NCBI RefSeq assembly: GCF_005081705.1
Contig: NZ_CP034876.1
Location: 133,236-197,235, forward strand
Direction: 5' to 3'
From: Buchnera aphidicola (Hyperomyzus lactucae)
GTDB taxonomy: Bacteria; Pseudomonadota; Gammaproteobacteria; Enterobacterales; Enterobacteriaceae
Length of the DNA stretch: 64,000 nt
Notes under the pieces: model-generated
Seen by the model: the letters and a program-made list of their open reading frames with translations, nothing else
Database searches by the model: none
What the model was told of the DNA's origin: nothing
Program-made: the position numbers and the translations under genes
Shown here: positions 56,078 to 64,000 of the stretch, piece by piece
Layout of the letters: the number at the start of each line of letters is the position of its first letter
Numbering within the stretch: position 1 is the stretch's first letter

Positions 56078-58210
56078 ATGTCACGTATTATAATGTTGAT
56101 TCCTTTAGATAAAGATGTTGGTTTAACTGCTATTAGTTTAAGTACGATTTATTTTTTTAATCAAAATAAATTTAAAAATAAATTTCCTCAATCTATACTA
56201 TATTTTTCTTGTATAAAAAATTTTTTAGATGATACAGAGTTGATTATTAAAAAATATTTTTCAAAAGTAATTCATGTATTAGATAACATAGATTTTTCTA
56301 AAGTTTTTTTTAAGTCTCATGAATATTTTTCTTTATTAAATAAAGTGATTGAAGAATGTAATAATAAAAAGATTATACATGATTTAATTCTAATTGAAGG
56401 CATAAACAATCAGGATAGTATTAATTTTGAACAAATCAATTATGATATTTCTCAAAATTTAAGTGCAGAAGTAATATTTATAGCAAATTTAAAAAATAGT
56501 TCTTTGGAATTTTTTAAAAAAAAAGAAGAAAAAATAAAATTATTTTTAGAAAATAAACAATATAAAAACGTTTTAGGAGTAATTTTTAATCAAATTGATT
56601 CTCCTTTTATAGACAAAAAATATAATTTTACAAAAAAGCTAGATCTTTTAAAAAAGATACAAAAAAATACAAAAAAAGTCATTATTCGAAAAGAAATATT
56701 TAAAAATAATTTTTTTTCAATTATAGCCTGTATTCCTTGGAGTAAAAAAATTACTAAAACAAACACAGTTGATCTTTATAATTTTTTAAATATTAAATGT
56801 CTTGATTTAATAGAAAAAAAATCTCATTTTATAGAAAAAATTTTTATATTTGATGAAAGTTATTTGGATATGTTGAATAAAAATTATTTTAATAGTTTAA
56901 TAATAGTGTCTTTTAGTCGTATAGATATTTTTGTAGAAACATTCAATTCAAATATTAGAATGAATAAAATTAAAGGTATTATATTTACTGGAGTGTTAAA
57001 ATTAAGAAGCAATTTTATTCTTTTATGTCGTGTATTTTTAACAAAGTGCATTTCTGTTTTTTTTACAGAAAAAGATACAATAGAGATCTTATCAAAACTG
57101 CAAACTTTTAACTTTAATATTAATGTGAAAGATAAACGGTATATTAATAAAGTTCAGAAATATATTTCTAGTTTTTTTTGTTTTTCTTCTATGAAGGTTA
57201 TAAAGAAAGATTGTAGTCATAGTATAAAATATTCTCCAAGAGAATTTTGTTATCATTTAAAATTATTATCAAGAAAAAAAAATAAGCGTATTATATTGCC
57301 GGAATCATATGAAAATAGAATATTAGAAGCTGCTTCTATATGTCATGCTGATAATATTGCTCAATGTGTATTATTGGGAGATCCAGTAAAAATTTATAAA
57401 ATTGCACATAATTCAGGTATTAAATTAAGCGAAAATATTGAAATAATAAATCCTATTTTAATAAGAAAAAATTATATTTCTCGTCTTCTAGAGATTCGAA
57501 AAACAAAAGGTATGAACGAATTATCTGCTCGAAAACAATTAGAAGATAATATTGTTTTAGCTACTTTAATATTAGAATCAGGAAAAGTTGATGGATTAGT
57601 TTCTGGATCAGTCAATACTACTTCTGATACTATACGTCCAGCTTTGCAAATTATTAAAACTAATTCTCATAGTTTGTTAGTTTCATCTATTTTTTTTATG
57701 CTTTTACCTAATACAGTTTTAATTTACGGTGATTGTGCTATTAATATTAATCCTACTGCAGAAGAATTAGCAGAAATTGCAATTCAATCTGCAGATTCAG
57801 CAAAAACTTTTGGAATAGAACCACGTATTGCTATGTTATCTTATTCAACTGGTTATTCCGGTGTTGGATGTCAAGTAGAAAAAGTAAGAAGTGCTACTAC
57901 CATTGTAAAAAAAAGAAGACCTGATTTAATTATTGATGGTCCCATTCAATACGATGCAGCAGTTTCGGAAATAGTGTGTAAATTAAAATCTCCTAACTCA
58001 CCAATTTTAGGATCTGCTAGTATATTCATTTTTCCAGATTTGAATTCTGGTAATATTGCTTATAAAGCTGTTCAACGCTCTTCTAATAATATAGTTTCTA
58101 TTGGTCCTATGTTGCAAGGATTAAAAAGACCAGTAAATGATTTATCTCGAGGTGCTTCAGTAGAAGATATAATTTATACTATTGCACTAACATCTATTCA
58201 ATCTATATAA
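56078..58210 (+). CDS. pta: Phosphate acetyltransferase
   Basis: Makes acetyl phosphate from acetyl-CoA. From the ATG giving MSRIIMLIPLDKDVGL it has 710 residues (E. coli 714); the frame reaches a TTG nine codons upstream, but the family start and TAAGG favour this ATG. The C-terminal catalytic domain (about 385-710) is strongly conserved (RIILPESYENR, GLVSGSVNTTSDTIRP, MLSYSTGYSG, IDGPIQYDAAV). The N-terminal P-loop-like and DRTGG regions are highly diverged and lack the E. coli FKPIAQPRTGG motif. In E. coli this half mediates allosteric control, so regulation may be lost here. Confidence 0.95.
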   Translation: MSRIIMLIPLDKDVGLTAISLSTIYFFNQNKFKNKFPQSILYFSCIKNFLDDTELIIKKYFSKVIHVLDNIDFSKVFFKSHEYFSLLNKVIEECNNKKIIHDLILIEGINNQDSINFEQINYDISQNLSAEVIFIANLKNSSLEFFKKKEEKIKLFLENKQYKNVLGVIFNQIDSPFIDKKYNFTKKLDLLKKIQKNTKKVIIRKEIFKNNFFSIIACIPWSKKITKTNTVDLYNFLNIKCLDLIEKKSHFIEKIFIFDESYLDMLNKNYFNSLIIVSFSRIDIFVETFNSNIRMNKIKGIIFTGVLKLRSNFILLCRVFLTKCISVFFTEKDTIEILSKLQTFNFNINVKDKRYINKVQKYISSFFCFSSMKVIKKDCSHSIKYSPREFCYHLKLLSRKKNKRIILPESYENRILEAASICHADNIAQCVLLGDPVKIYKIAHNSGIKLSENIEIINPILIRKNYISRLLEIRKTKGMNELSARKQLEDNIVLATLILESGKVDGLVSGSVNTTSDTIRPALQIIKTNSHSLLVSSIFFMLLPNTVLIYGDCAININPTAEELAEIAIQSADSAKTFGIEPRIAMLSYSTGYSGVGCQVEKVRSATTIVKKRRPDLIIDGPIQYDAAVSEIVCKLKSPNSPILGSASIFIFPDLNSGNIAYKAVQRSSNNIVSIGPMLQGLKRPVNDLSRGASVEDIIYTIALTSIQSI

Positions 58211-58243
58211 AAAATATATTTATTTCATAAAAAAATATTTTTT
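58209..58243. terminator. A+T stem-loop between convergent pta and yfaE
   Basis: AAAAAATAT and ATATTTTTT pair over 9 bp around a 17-nt loop, and each arm supplies a T-run to one of the two converging transcripts. The stem has no G-C pair, so it is only a weak bidirectional terminator candidate. Confidence 0.3.
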
Positions 58244-58244
58244 C

Positions 58245-58508
58245 TTAAATTTTTATTGTAATATTTCCATTCGGATGACAACAGCACGGGAAAATTTCTC
58301 CTTTTTTACACACAGCAGCCATGGGTTTTTTTTCTGGATAGAATATTTTTCCTTGAATTAGTTCGATACGACATATACCACAGTATCCAGATTGACATTG
58401 GTATTCTATATTAATATTATTTAGTTTCAATATAAGTAATAGTGAACATTGTTCTTGATAAATAATATTTTTTTTGATGTTGATTACTCTAATAATAGAA
58501 ATGCTCAT
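58245..58508 (-). CDS. yfaE: 2Fe-2S ferredoxin YfaE (NrdB diferric cofactor maintenance)
   Basis: Small plant-type ferredoxin that in E. coli supports reactivation of the NrdB diferric-tyrosyl radical. From the ATG giving MSISIIRVINIK it has 87 residues (E. coli 84). Cluster cysteines are in EYQCQSGYCGICR with another in the PCCCHPNG segment. The start lies one base after the nrdB stop; a longer upstream frame would only overlap nrdB. The nrdA-nrdB-yfaE order is that of E. coli. Confidence 0.94.
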   Translation of the reverse strand: MSISIIRVINIKKNIIYQEQCSLLLILKLNNINIEYQCQSGYCGICRIELIQGKIFYPEKKPMAAVCKKGEIFPCCCHPNGNITIKI

Positions 58509-58509
58509 T

Positions 58510-59640
58510 TTACAGTTTAAATTTTTTAAATTCGTGATCAGATACTTCTGAATCAATTTGTCCAACTAAATAAGAGCTGATTTCTGTTTCTTGAGGTGCA
58601 GTTTGTATATTATCAGAAGTTAACCAGTTATTAATCCAAGGAATAGGATTAGACTGTTTTTTGAATGGCATTGTAAAACCTATTGCATGCATACGAGTAT
58701 TAGTTATATATTCTATATATTGACAAATAATATCTTTATTTAATCCCAGCATTGAACCATTTTGGAATAAATATTCTGCCCACTTTTTTTCTTGTTCTGC
58801 AGCTAATATAAATATATTTATCGCTTCTTTTTTACATTCCCGAACTATATCTTCCATATTTTCATTGTTGTTTATATTACTTAAAAGATTTAAAATGTGT
58901 TGAGTGCCTGTTAAATGTAAAGATTCATCGCGTGCTATTAGTCTAATAATTTTTGCGTTACCTTCCATTAGTTCTCTTTCTGCAAATGCAAATGAGCAAG
59001 CAAAACTTACATAAAATCTAATTGCTTCTAAAACATTTACACTTATTAAACATAAATACAATCTTTTTTTTAATAAATTTAAATTAATGTTAATTTTATT
59101 TCCATTGACTACATGAACCCCTTCTCCTAGCAAATGCCAATAACTAGTCATTTTTATTAATTCATCATAGTATATTGAAATATTTTGAGCTCGAGCATTA
59201 ATATGTTTATTTGAAATAATATCATCAAATATTAGTGATGGGGAATTAACAATATTTCTGATTATATGAGTATAAGAACGTGAATGAATAGTTTCTGAAA
59301 AAGACCATGTTTCAATCCAAGTTTCTAGTTCAGGAATAGAGATAATAGGCAAAAAGGCTATATTGGGACTTCTTCCTTGAATCGAATCAAGTAGTGTTTG
59401 ATATTTTAAGTTGCTAATAAAGATATGTTTTTCATGATCCGGTAGATTTTGAAAATCTATTCGATCTCTAGAAAGATCTACTTCTTCAGGTCTCCAAAAA
59501 AATGATAATTGTTTTTCAATTAATTGTTCAAATATACTATATTTTTGTTGATCATATCGAGCAATATTTACAGATTGTCCAAAAAACATAGGTTCTTTAA
59601 GCTGATTATTTTTTTTTTTAGAAAATATTGTATAAGACAT
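58510..59640 (-). CDS. nrdB: Ribonucleoside-diphosphate reductase 1 beta chain
   Basis: Radical-generating subunit of class Ia ribonucleotide reductase, 376 residues as in E. coli. The iron-ligand and radical-tyrosine region is visible: [20 protein letters not shown] carries Glu and His ligands and the Tyr radical in SRSYTH. The second ligand set is in the [12 protein letters not shown] and [12 protein letters not shown] segments. It sits between nrdA and yfaE, 64 bases behind nrdA. Confidence 0.97.
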   Translation of the reverse strand: MSYTIFSKKKNNQLKEPMFFGQSVNIARYDQQKYSIFEQLIEKQLSFFWRPEEVDLSRDRIDFQNLPDHEKHIFISNLKYQTLLDSIQGRSPNIAFLPIISIPELETWIETWSFSETIHSRSYTHIIRNIVNSPSLIFDDIISNKHINARAQNISIYYDELIKMTSYWHLLGEGVHVVNGNKININLNLLKKRLYLCLISVNVLEAIRFYVSFACSFAFAERELMEGNAKIIRLIARDESLHLTGTQHILNLLSNINNNENMEDIVRECKKEAINIFILAAEQEKKWAEYLFQNGSMLGLNKDIICQYIEYITNTRMHAIGFTMPFKKQSNPIPWINNWLTSDNIQTAPQETEISSYLVGQIDSEVSDHEFKKFKL

Positions 59641-59704
59641 AATATTATACCTAATAATTAATGTAATATTTTAGTATATATTCTGTAAAAGATATATATA
59701 TATT

Positions 59705-61990
59705 TTATATAATACATGAACCACTTTCACAAATGTTTTCTTCTATTACTTCAGATGTAAGATTTTGATGATCTTCAGAACCATCTCGAGTATTTTGATA
59801 ATATAATGTTTTCAAACCAAGTTTATAAGATAGAAGAAGATCATATAAAAGTTGTTTCATCGGAATTTTATTTTGTAAAAATCTTTTAGGATCATAATGA
59901 GTATTTACTGAAATAGATTGATCAATAAACTTTTGCATGATACCAGCTAATTCTAGATATCCTTTATTGTTTGGTATATCCCAAAGCAATTCATATTGTG
60001 ACTTTAATTTTTTATAGTCGGGGACTACTTGACGCAAGATTCCATCTTTTGAAACTTTGATACTAATAAAACCTCTTGGTGGTTCGATACCATTGGTTGC
60101 ATTTGATATTTGAGAAGATGTTTCCGAAGGCATTAAAGCAGATAATGTTGAATTTCTCAATCCATATTTTTTAATTTTTTTCCGTAATAAATTCCAGTTT
60201 AAATGGAGTGGTTCATTACATATTTTATCAATATCTTTTTTATATGTATCTATAGGTAATTTTCCTAAATAGTAATTAGTATGATGAAATAAAGAGCATG
60301 CTCCTTTTTCTTGTGCTAATTCACACGATGCATATAATAAATAATATTGAATTGCTTCAAAAGTTCTATGTGTTAAGTTCTTAGCACTTCCATCTGAATA
60401 ACGTACTTTGTTTTTAGCTAAATAATATGCAAAATTAATTACACCAATTCCTAAAGAACGTCTAGAGATAGCTGATTTTTCAGCAGCTAATATTGGATAA
60501 TTTTGATATTCTAATATTTCGTCAAGGGCACGTACAGATAATATAGCTAATTCTTTAAGTTCATCAAGGTTATTAATAGCACCCAAATTAAAAGCGGATA
60601 ATGTACAGAGTGCAATTTCTCCATTTTTATCAAAAATATCATTTAGAGCTTTAGTTGGTAATGTAATTTCTAAACATAAATTAGATTGTCTTATTGGAGA
60701 TAACTTAGGATTAAATGAACTATGTGAATTACAATGATCTACATTTTGTATATAAATACGTCCAGTAGAAGTTCTCTCTTGCATCATTAATGAAAAAAGA
60801 TCTAGTGCCTTAATTCTTTTTTTTCTTATGTTTTTATTTTTTTCATATTTAATATATATTTCTTCAAATTTTTTTTGATCTGAAAAAAACACTTCATATA
60901 ATTGAGGGACATCTGAAGGACTAAATAATGTTATTTTTTCTCCTGATAACATTCTTTGATACATTAATTTGTTAATTTGAACTGCATAGTCGATATGACG
61001 TACTCTATTTTCTTCAACTCCTCTATTATTTTTTAAAACTAATAAACTTTCAATCTCAAAATGCCATATTGGGTAAAAAACAGTTGCAGCTCCACCTCTA
61101 ACCCCCCCTTGAGAACAGGATTTTACGGCACTTTGAAAGTGTTTATAAAAAGGTATACAACCAGTATGAAATGCTTCACCGTTTCTAATAGGACTACCTA
61201 ATGCGCGAATTTGTCCGGCATTGATGCCGATTCCAGCACGTTGAGATACGTATTTAACAATAGAGCTAGTAGTTGCATTAATAGAGTTTAAATTATCAGC
61301 ACATTCAATTAGAACACAAGAACTAAACTGACGAGTAGGGGTTCGTACTCCAGACATAATTGGTGTTGGTAATGAAATCTTAAAAGTAGATATAGCATCA
61401 TAAAAACGCTTAACATAACTCATTCGAATAGATTTCGAATATTGAGAAAATAAGCATGCAGATATTAGAACATATAAAAATTGTGCACTTTCATATATTT
61501 TTCCACTAATGCGATTTTGTATTAAATATTTTCCTTCTAATTGTTTTACAGCTGCATATGAAAAATTCATATCCCTCCAATGATTAATAAAACCATCCAT
61601 TTGCAAGTATTCTTCAAAAGAATAATTTTTTAATAAATTTTCATCATATTTTCCTAAAATAACCATTTTTTTTACATGATCATAGAGTGCAGGTGGTTTA
61701 AATTTTCCATAAGCTTTTTTTCTAAGATGAAAAATAGCTAATCTTGCAGCCATATATTGATAATCTGGTGTTTCTTGTGAAATTAAATCAGCTGCAGCTT
61801 TAATAATAGTTTCATGAATGTTAATAGTAGTAATATTATTATAAAATTGAATCCGTGAGCATAATTCAACTTGAGAAACAGATACATCATCTAGTCCTTC
61901 TGCTGCCCAATTTAATACTTTGTGAATTTTATCTAAATTTATTTTCTCTTTTTGTCCATTTCGTTTTGTAACAAATAAACTATTTTTCAT
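59705..61990 (-). CDS. nrdA: Ribonucleoside-diphosphate reductase 1 alpha chain
   Basis: Catalytic subunit reducing NDPs to dNDPs. The ATG giving MKNSLFVTKRNGQKEKI yields 761 residues, the E. coli length. The frame runs 36 codons further upstream into gyrA, but that part is low-complexity Lys/Leu/Tyr and not family-like. The N-terminal ATP-cone is kept (DKIHKVLNWAAEGL). Active-site cysteines lie in FSSCVLIEC, NLCLEITLP and ALCTLSAFNLG; the C-terminal redox pair is in CESGSCII. It lies 64 bases after the gyrA stop; ubiG, which lies between them in E. coli, is missing. Confidence 0.97.
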   Translation of the reverse strand: MKNSLFVTKRNGQKEKINLDKIHKVLNWAAEGLDDVSVSQVELCSRIQFYNNITTINIHETIIKAAADLISQETPDYQYMAARLAIFHLRKKAYGKFKPPALYDHVKKMVILGKYDENLLKNYSFEEYLQMDGFINHWRDMNFSYAAVKQLEGKYLIQNRISGKIYESAQFLYVLISACLFSQYSKSIRMSYVKRFYDAISTFKISLPTPIMSGVRTPTRQFSSCVLIECADNLNSINATTSSIVKYVSQRAGIGINAGQIRALGSPIRNGEAFHTGCIPFYKHFQSAVKSCSQGGVRGGAATVFYPIWHFEIESLLVLKNNRGVEENRVRHIDYAVQINKLMYQRMLSGEKITLFSPSDVPQLYEVFFSDQKKFEEIYIKYEKNKNIRKKRIKALDLFSLMMQERTSTGRIYIQNVDHCNSHSSFNPKLSPIRQSNLCLEITLPTKALNDIFDKNGEIALCTLSAFNLGAINNLDELKELAILSVRALDEILEYQNYPILAAEKSAISRRSLGIGVINFAYYLAKNKVRYSDGSAKNLTHRTFEAIQYYLLYASCELAQEKGACSLFHHTNYYLGKLPIDTYKKDIDKICNEPLHLNWNLLRKKIKKYGLRNSTLSALMPSETSSQISNATNGIEPPRGFISIKVSKDGILRQVVPDYKKLKSQYELLWDIPNNKGYLELAGIMQKFIDQSISVNTHYDPKRFLQNKIPMKQLLYDLLLSYKLGLKTLYYQNTRDGSEDHQNLTSEVIEENICESGSCII

Positions 61991-62054
61991 ATTAATCTGA
62001 CTTATTATAAAGAGTAAAAAAATGTATTTTTTTATTAAACATAAATAATATTTT

Positions 62055-64000
62055 TTATATTGGTTCAACAATTTTTTGTAAAGCAACAACTTTTTCATTC
62101 TTAGATGTTCTTATTAAAATTACACCTTGTGTATTTCTTCCTAATATTCCGACTTCAGAAACTCTAATTCTAACTAAAGTTCCTGCATTAGTAATCATCA
62201 TTATTTGATCTTTTTCTACAACTTGTATTGCTCCAATAATTTTTCCATTTTTTTTTGTTATCTTTATAGAAATTACACCTTGAGTAGCACGTGATTTTAT
62301 AGGAAAATCAGTAATTTTAGTACGTTTTCCGTATCCATTTTTCGTCGCTATTAAAATACTCCCTCTATTTTTAGGTACAATCAAAGAAACAACTTTATCG
62401 TTTTTTTTAATTTTGATACCTTTCACTCCAGATGCTGTTCTACCCATAGTTCGAACGCTATTTTCTAAAAACTGAACTACTTTTCCATTTTGTGTAAATA
62501 ACATAATGTTATTATTTCCATCTGTTAAAGCAACTCCAATTAATTCATCATTTGCATGTAAGTTGATTGCAATAATTCCTGCAAATCTAGGTTTTTTAAA
62601 TTGGCTTAAAGAACTTTTTTTGACTATCCCGTAAGAAGTAGTCATAAAAATGTTAAGATTATCTTTATATTCATGCACTGGCAATATGGCTGTAATTCTC
62701 TCTTTAGCACTTAAAGGTAACAAATTTACTATGGGTCTTCCTCGTGCATGTCTACTAGATTCTGGTAATTGATAAACTTTCATCCAATATAAAATTCCTC
62801 TACTGGAAAAGCATAATATCGTGTCATGTGTGTTGGCTATGACTAAACTTTCTATAAAATCTTCTTCTTTTATTTTTGCTGCTGATTTTCCTTTTCCTCC
62901 ACGTCTTTGAGCATTATAATCAGAAAGTGGTTGATATTTTACATATCCTGAATGAGACAGTGTTACTACAACATCTTCTTGATTAATCAAATCTTCAATA
63001 TTAATATTAGTATGATTTTCAATAATTTCAGTACGTCTTTTATCACTAAAACTATTTTTTATTGATAATAGTTCTTCTTTGATAACTTCAAACATACAAT
63101 GCGGATTGTCAAGTATTTTTTGTAGTTCTTTAGTTTTTTTTATCAAATCATTCTTTTCTGTGATAATTTTATTTTGTTCTAAATTAGTTAGTTTTTGTAA
63201 ACGTAAATCTAAAATAGCTTGTACTTGTTTTTCAGTAAAATAATATTCATTATTTTTTTGAAAGGGTATTTTTTTATTTTCTTTTTTATCAGTAATACTA
63301 AAGTTTTTGATATTTTTAGATGACCATTTTTTCTTAATTATTAAATTTTTTGCATCTGTTGAATTTCCTGAGTTTTTTATAAGAGTAATTATTAAATTAA
63401 TATTTATTAGAGCAATATTTAATCCTTCAAGAATATGAATCCGATTACGCATTTTTTTTAATTCAAAGAGACTTCGTCTTGTTATTATTTCTTGTCTATG
63501 TGATAAAAAATTTTTTAATATTTCTTTCAGAGATAAAATTTTTGGTTGTCCTTGACATAAAGCAACCATGTTAATTCCAAAAGAAATTTGTAATTGGGTT
63601 AAAGAATAGAGTTGATTTAAAATTATTTCAGATATTGCTTCTTTTTTAATTTCAATAACAATTCTCATTCCATCTTTGTCAGACTCATCACGTAAAGCAG
63701 TAATTCCATCAATTCTTTTGTCTTTTACTAATTCTGCTATTTTTTCAATCAAACGTGACTTATTTACTTGATAAGGTATTTCATCGAAAATAATTGATTC
63801 TTTTTTATTTTTCTTATTTCTTTCGATTTTGTTACGTGCTCGAATATAAATTTTCCCTTTTCCTGTGCTATAAGCTTCTTCAATTCCTGATTTTCCGTTG
63901 ATCAATCCAGCGGTAGGAAAATCTGGTCCTGGGATATGTTTAATTAGTTCTTGCAACGTAATATCATTGTTGTCAATATAAGCTAAACAACCATTAATTA
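62055..64000 (-). CDS. gyrA: DNA gyrase subunit A (5' end cut by window edge)
   Basis: Subunit A of gyrase, which introduces negative supercoils. The visible 647 codons run from [12 protein letters not shown] to the stop. They cover the tower and coiled-coil part and the C-terminal DNA-wrapping beta-pinwheel, with the GyrA box QRRGGKG and repeated blades (e.g. GVISIKI, GVILIRT). The active-site Tyr region lies outside the window. The protein ends at [10 protein letters not shown], so the acidic tail of about 30-35 residues found in E. coli GyrA is absent. Confidence 0.97.
   Translation of the reverse strand, partial: INGCLAYIDNNDITLQELIKHIPGPDFPTAGLINGKSGIEEAYSTGKGKIYIRARNKIERNKKNKKESIIFDEIPYQVNKSRLIEKIAELVKDKRIDGITALRDESDKDGMRIVIEIKKEAISEIILNQLYSLTQLQISFGINMVALCQGQPKILSLKEILKNFLSHRQEIITRRSLFELKKMRNRIHILEGLNIALININLIITLIKNSGNSTDAKNLIIKKKWSSKNIKNFSITDKKENKKIPFQKNNEYYFTEKQVQAILDLRLQKLTNLEQNKIITEKNDLIKKTKELQKILDNPHCMFEVIKEELLSIKNSFSDKRRTEIIENHTNINIEDLINQEDVVVTLSHSGYVKYQPLSDYNAQRRGGKGKSAAKIKEEDFIESLVIANTHDTILCFSSRGILYWMKVYQLPESSRHARGRPIVNLLPLSAKERITAILPVHEYKDNLNIFMTTSYGIVKKSSLSQFKKPRFAGIIAINLHANDELIGVALTDGNNNIMLFTQNGKVVQFLENSVRTMGRTASGVKGIKIKKNDKVVSLIVPKNRGSILIATKNGYGKRTKITDFPIKSRATQGVISIKITKKNGKIIGAIQVVEKDQIMMITNAGTLVRIRVSEVGILGRNTQGVILIRTSKNEKVVALQKIVEPI

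Noticed and set aside
62055..62098. nrdA starting inside gyrA at the far upstream ATG
   Set aside because: The extra 36 residues are Lys/Leu/Tyr low complexity; the internal ATG restores the exact E. coli length and N-terminal sequence.

Overview
The window is a 64 kb chromosome segment of an insect endosymbiont of the Buchnera aphidicola type (gamma-proteobacterium, obligate aphid symbiont). The evidence is extreme A+T richness, proteins that align nearly end to end with Escherichia coli proteins, E. coli-like gene clusters with internal genes deleted, very few regulators, no mobile elements, and long homopolymer tracts inside genes. Statements about E. coli lengths and motifs come from knowledge of those families; no database search was run.

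Layout, left to right. (1) 1-6.8 kb, plus strand: the end of rplT, then pheS-pheT-ihfA, then queA-tgt-yajC. (2) 6.9-16.6 kb: glyQ-glyS (minus), folE, nfo and rplY (plus), a YabI-type DedA protein (minus), surA-ksgA-apaH (plus), folA (minus). (3) 16.7-27.5 kb, minus strand: ribF-ileS-lspA-ispH-dapB-carA-carB, covering flavin cofactors, Ile-tRNA, lipoprotein maturation, isoprenoids, lysine, arginine and pyrimidines; rpsT diverges from it. (4) 28-31.2 kb: dnaK-dnaJ behind an almost E. coli-identical sigma-32 promoter. (5) 31.5-46.5 kb: the complete NADH dehydrogenase I operon nuoA-N with fused nuoCD. (6) 46.5-47.0 kb: the only gene-free stretch over 500 bp. (7) 47-58.2 kb: folC-cvpA (plus), ispE-prs (minus), prfA-prmC-sirB1 (plus), nadE (minus), ackA-pta (plus). 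(8) 58.2-64 kb, minus: gyrA (truncated by the window edge)-nrdA-nrdB-yfaE.

Together the genes form a minimal core: translation, protein folding, aerobic respiration, folate and nucleotide supply, and essential amino acid steps useful to the host (carAB, dapB).

No new multi-gene system is visible. The most interesting signals are at nucleotide or domain scale. nuoE and cvpA are each out of frame by one base at a homopolymer (A9 and T10), yet conserved sequence continues on both sides, which suggests rescue by transcriptional slippage. glyQ and glyS overlap across an A9 tract where loss of one A would fuse them. The PheT editing domain has lost its conserved residues while the IleS editing site is intact. 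A pheST attenuator-type terminator persists without a leader peptide. A 13-bp GC-rich hairpin separates dnaK from dnaJ. GyrA lacks the acidic C-terminal tail. No tRNA, rRNA, CRISPR array, IS element or prophage was found.
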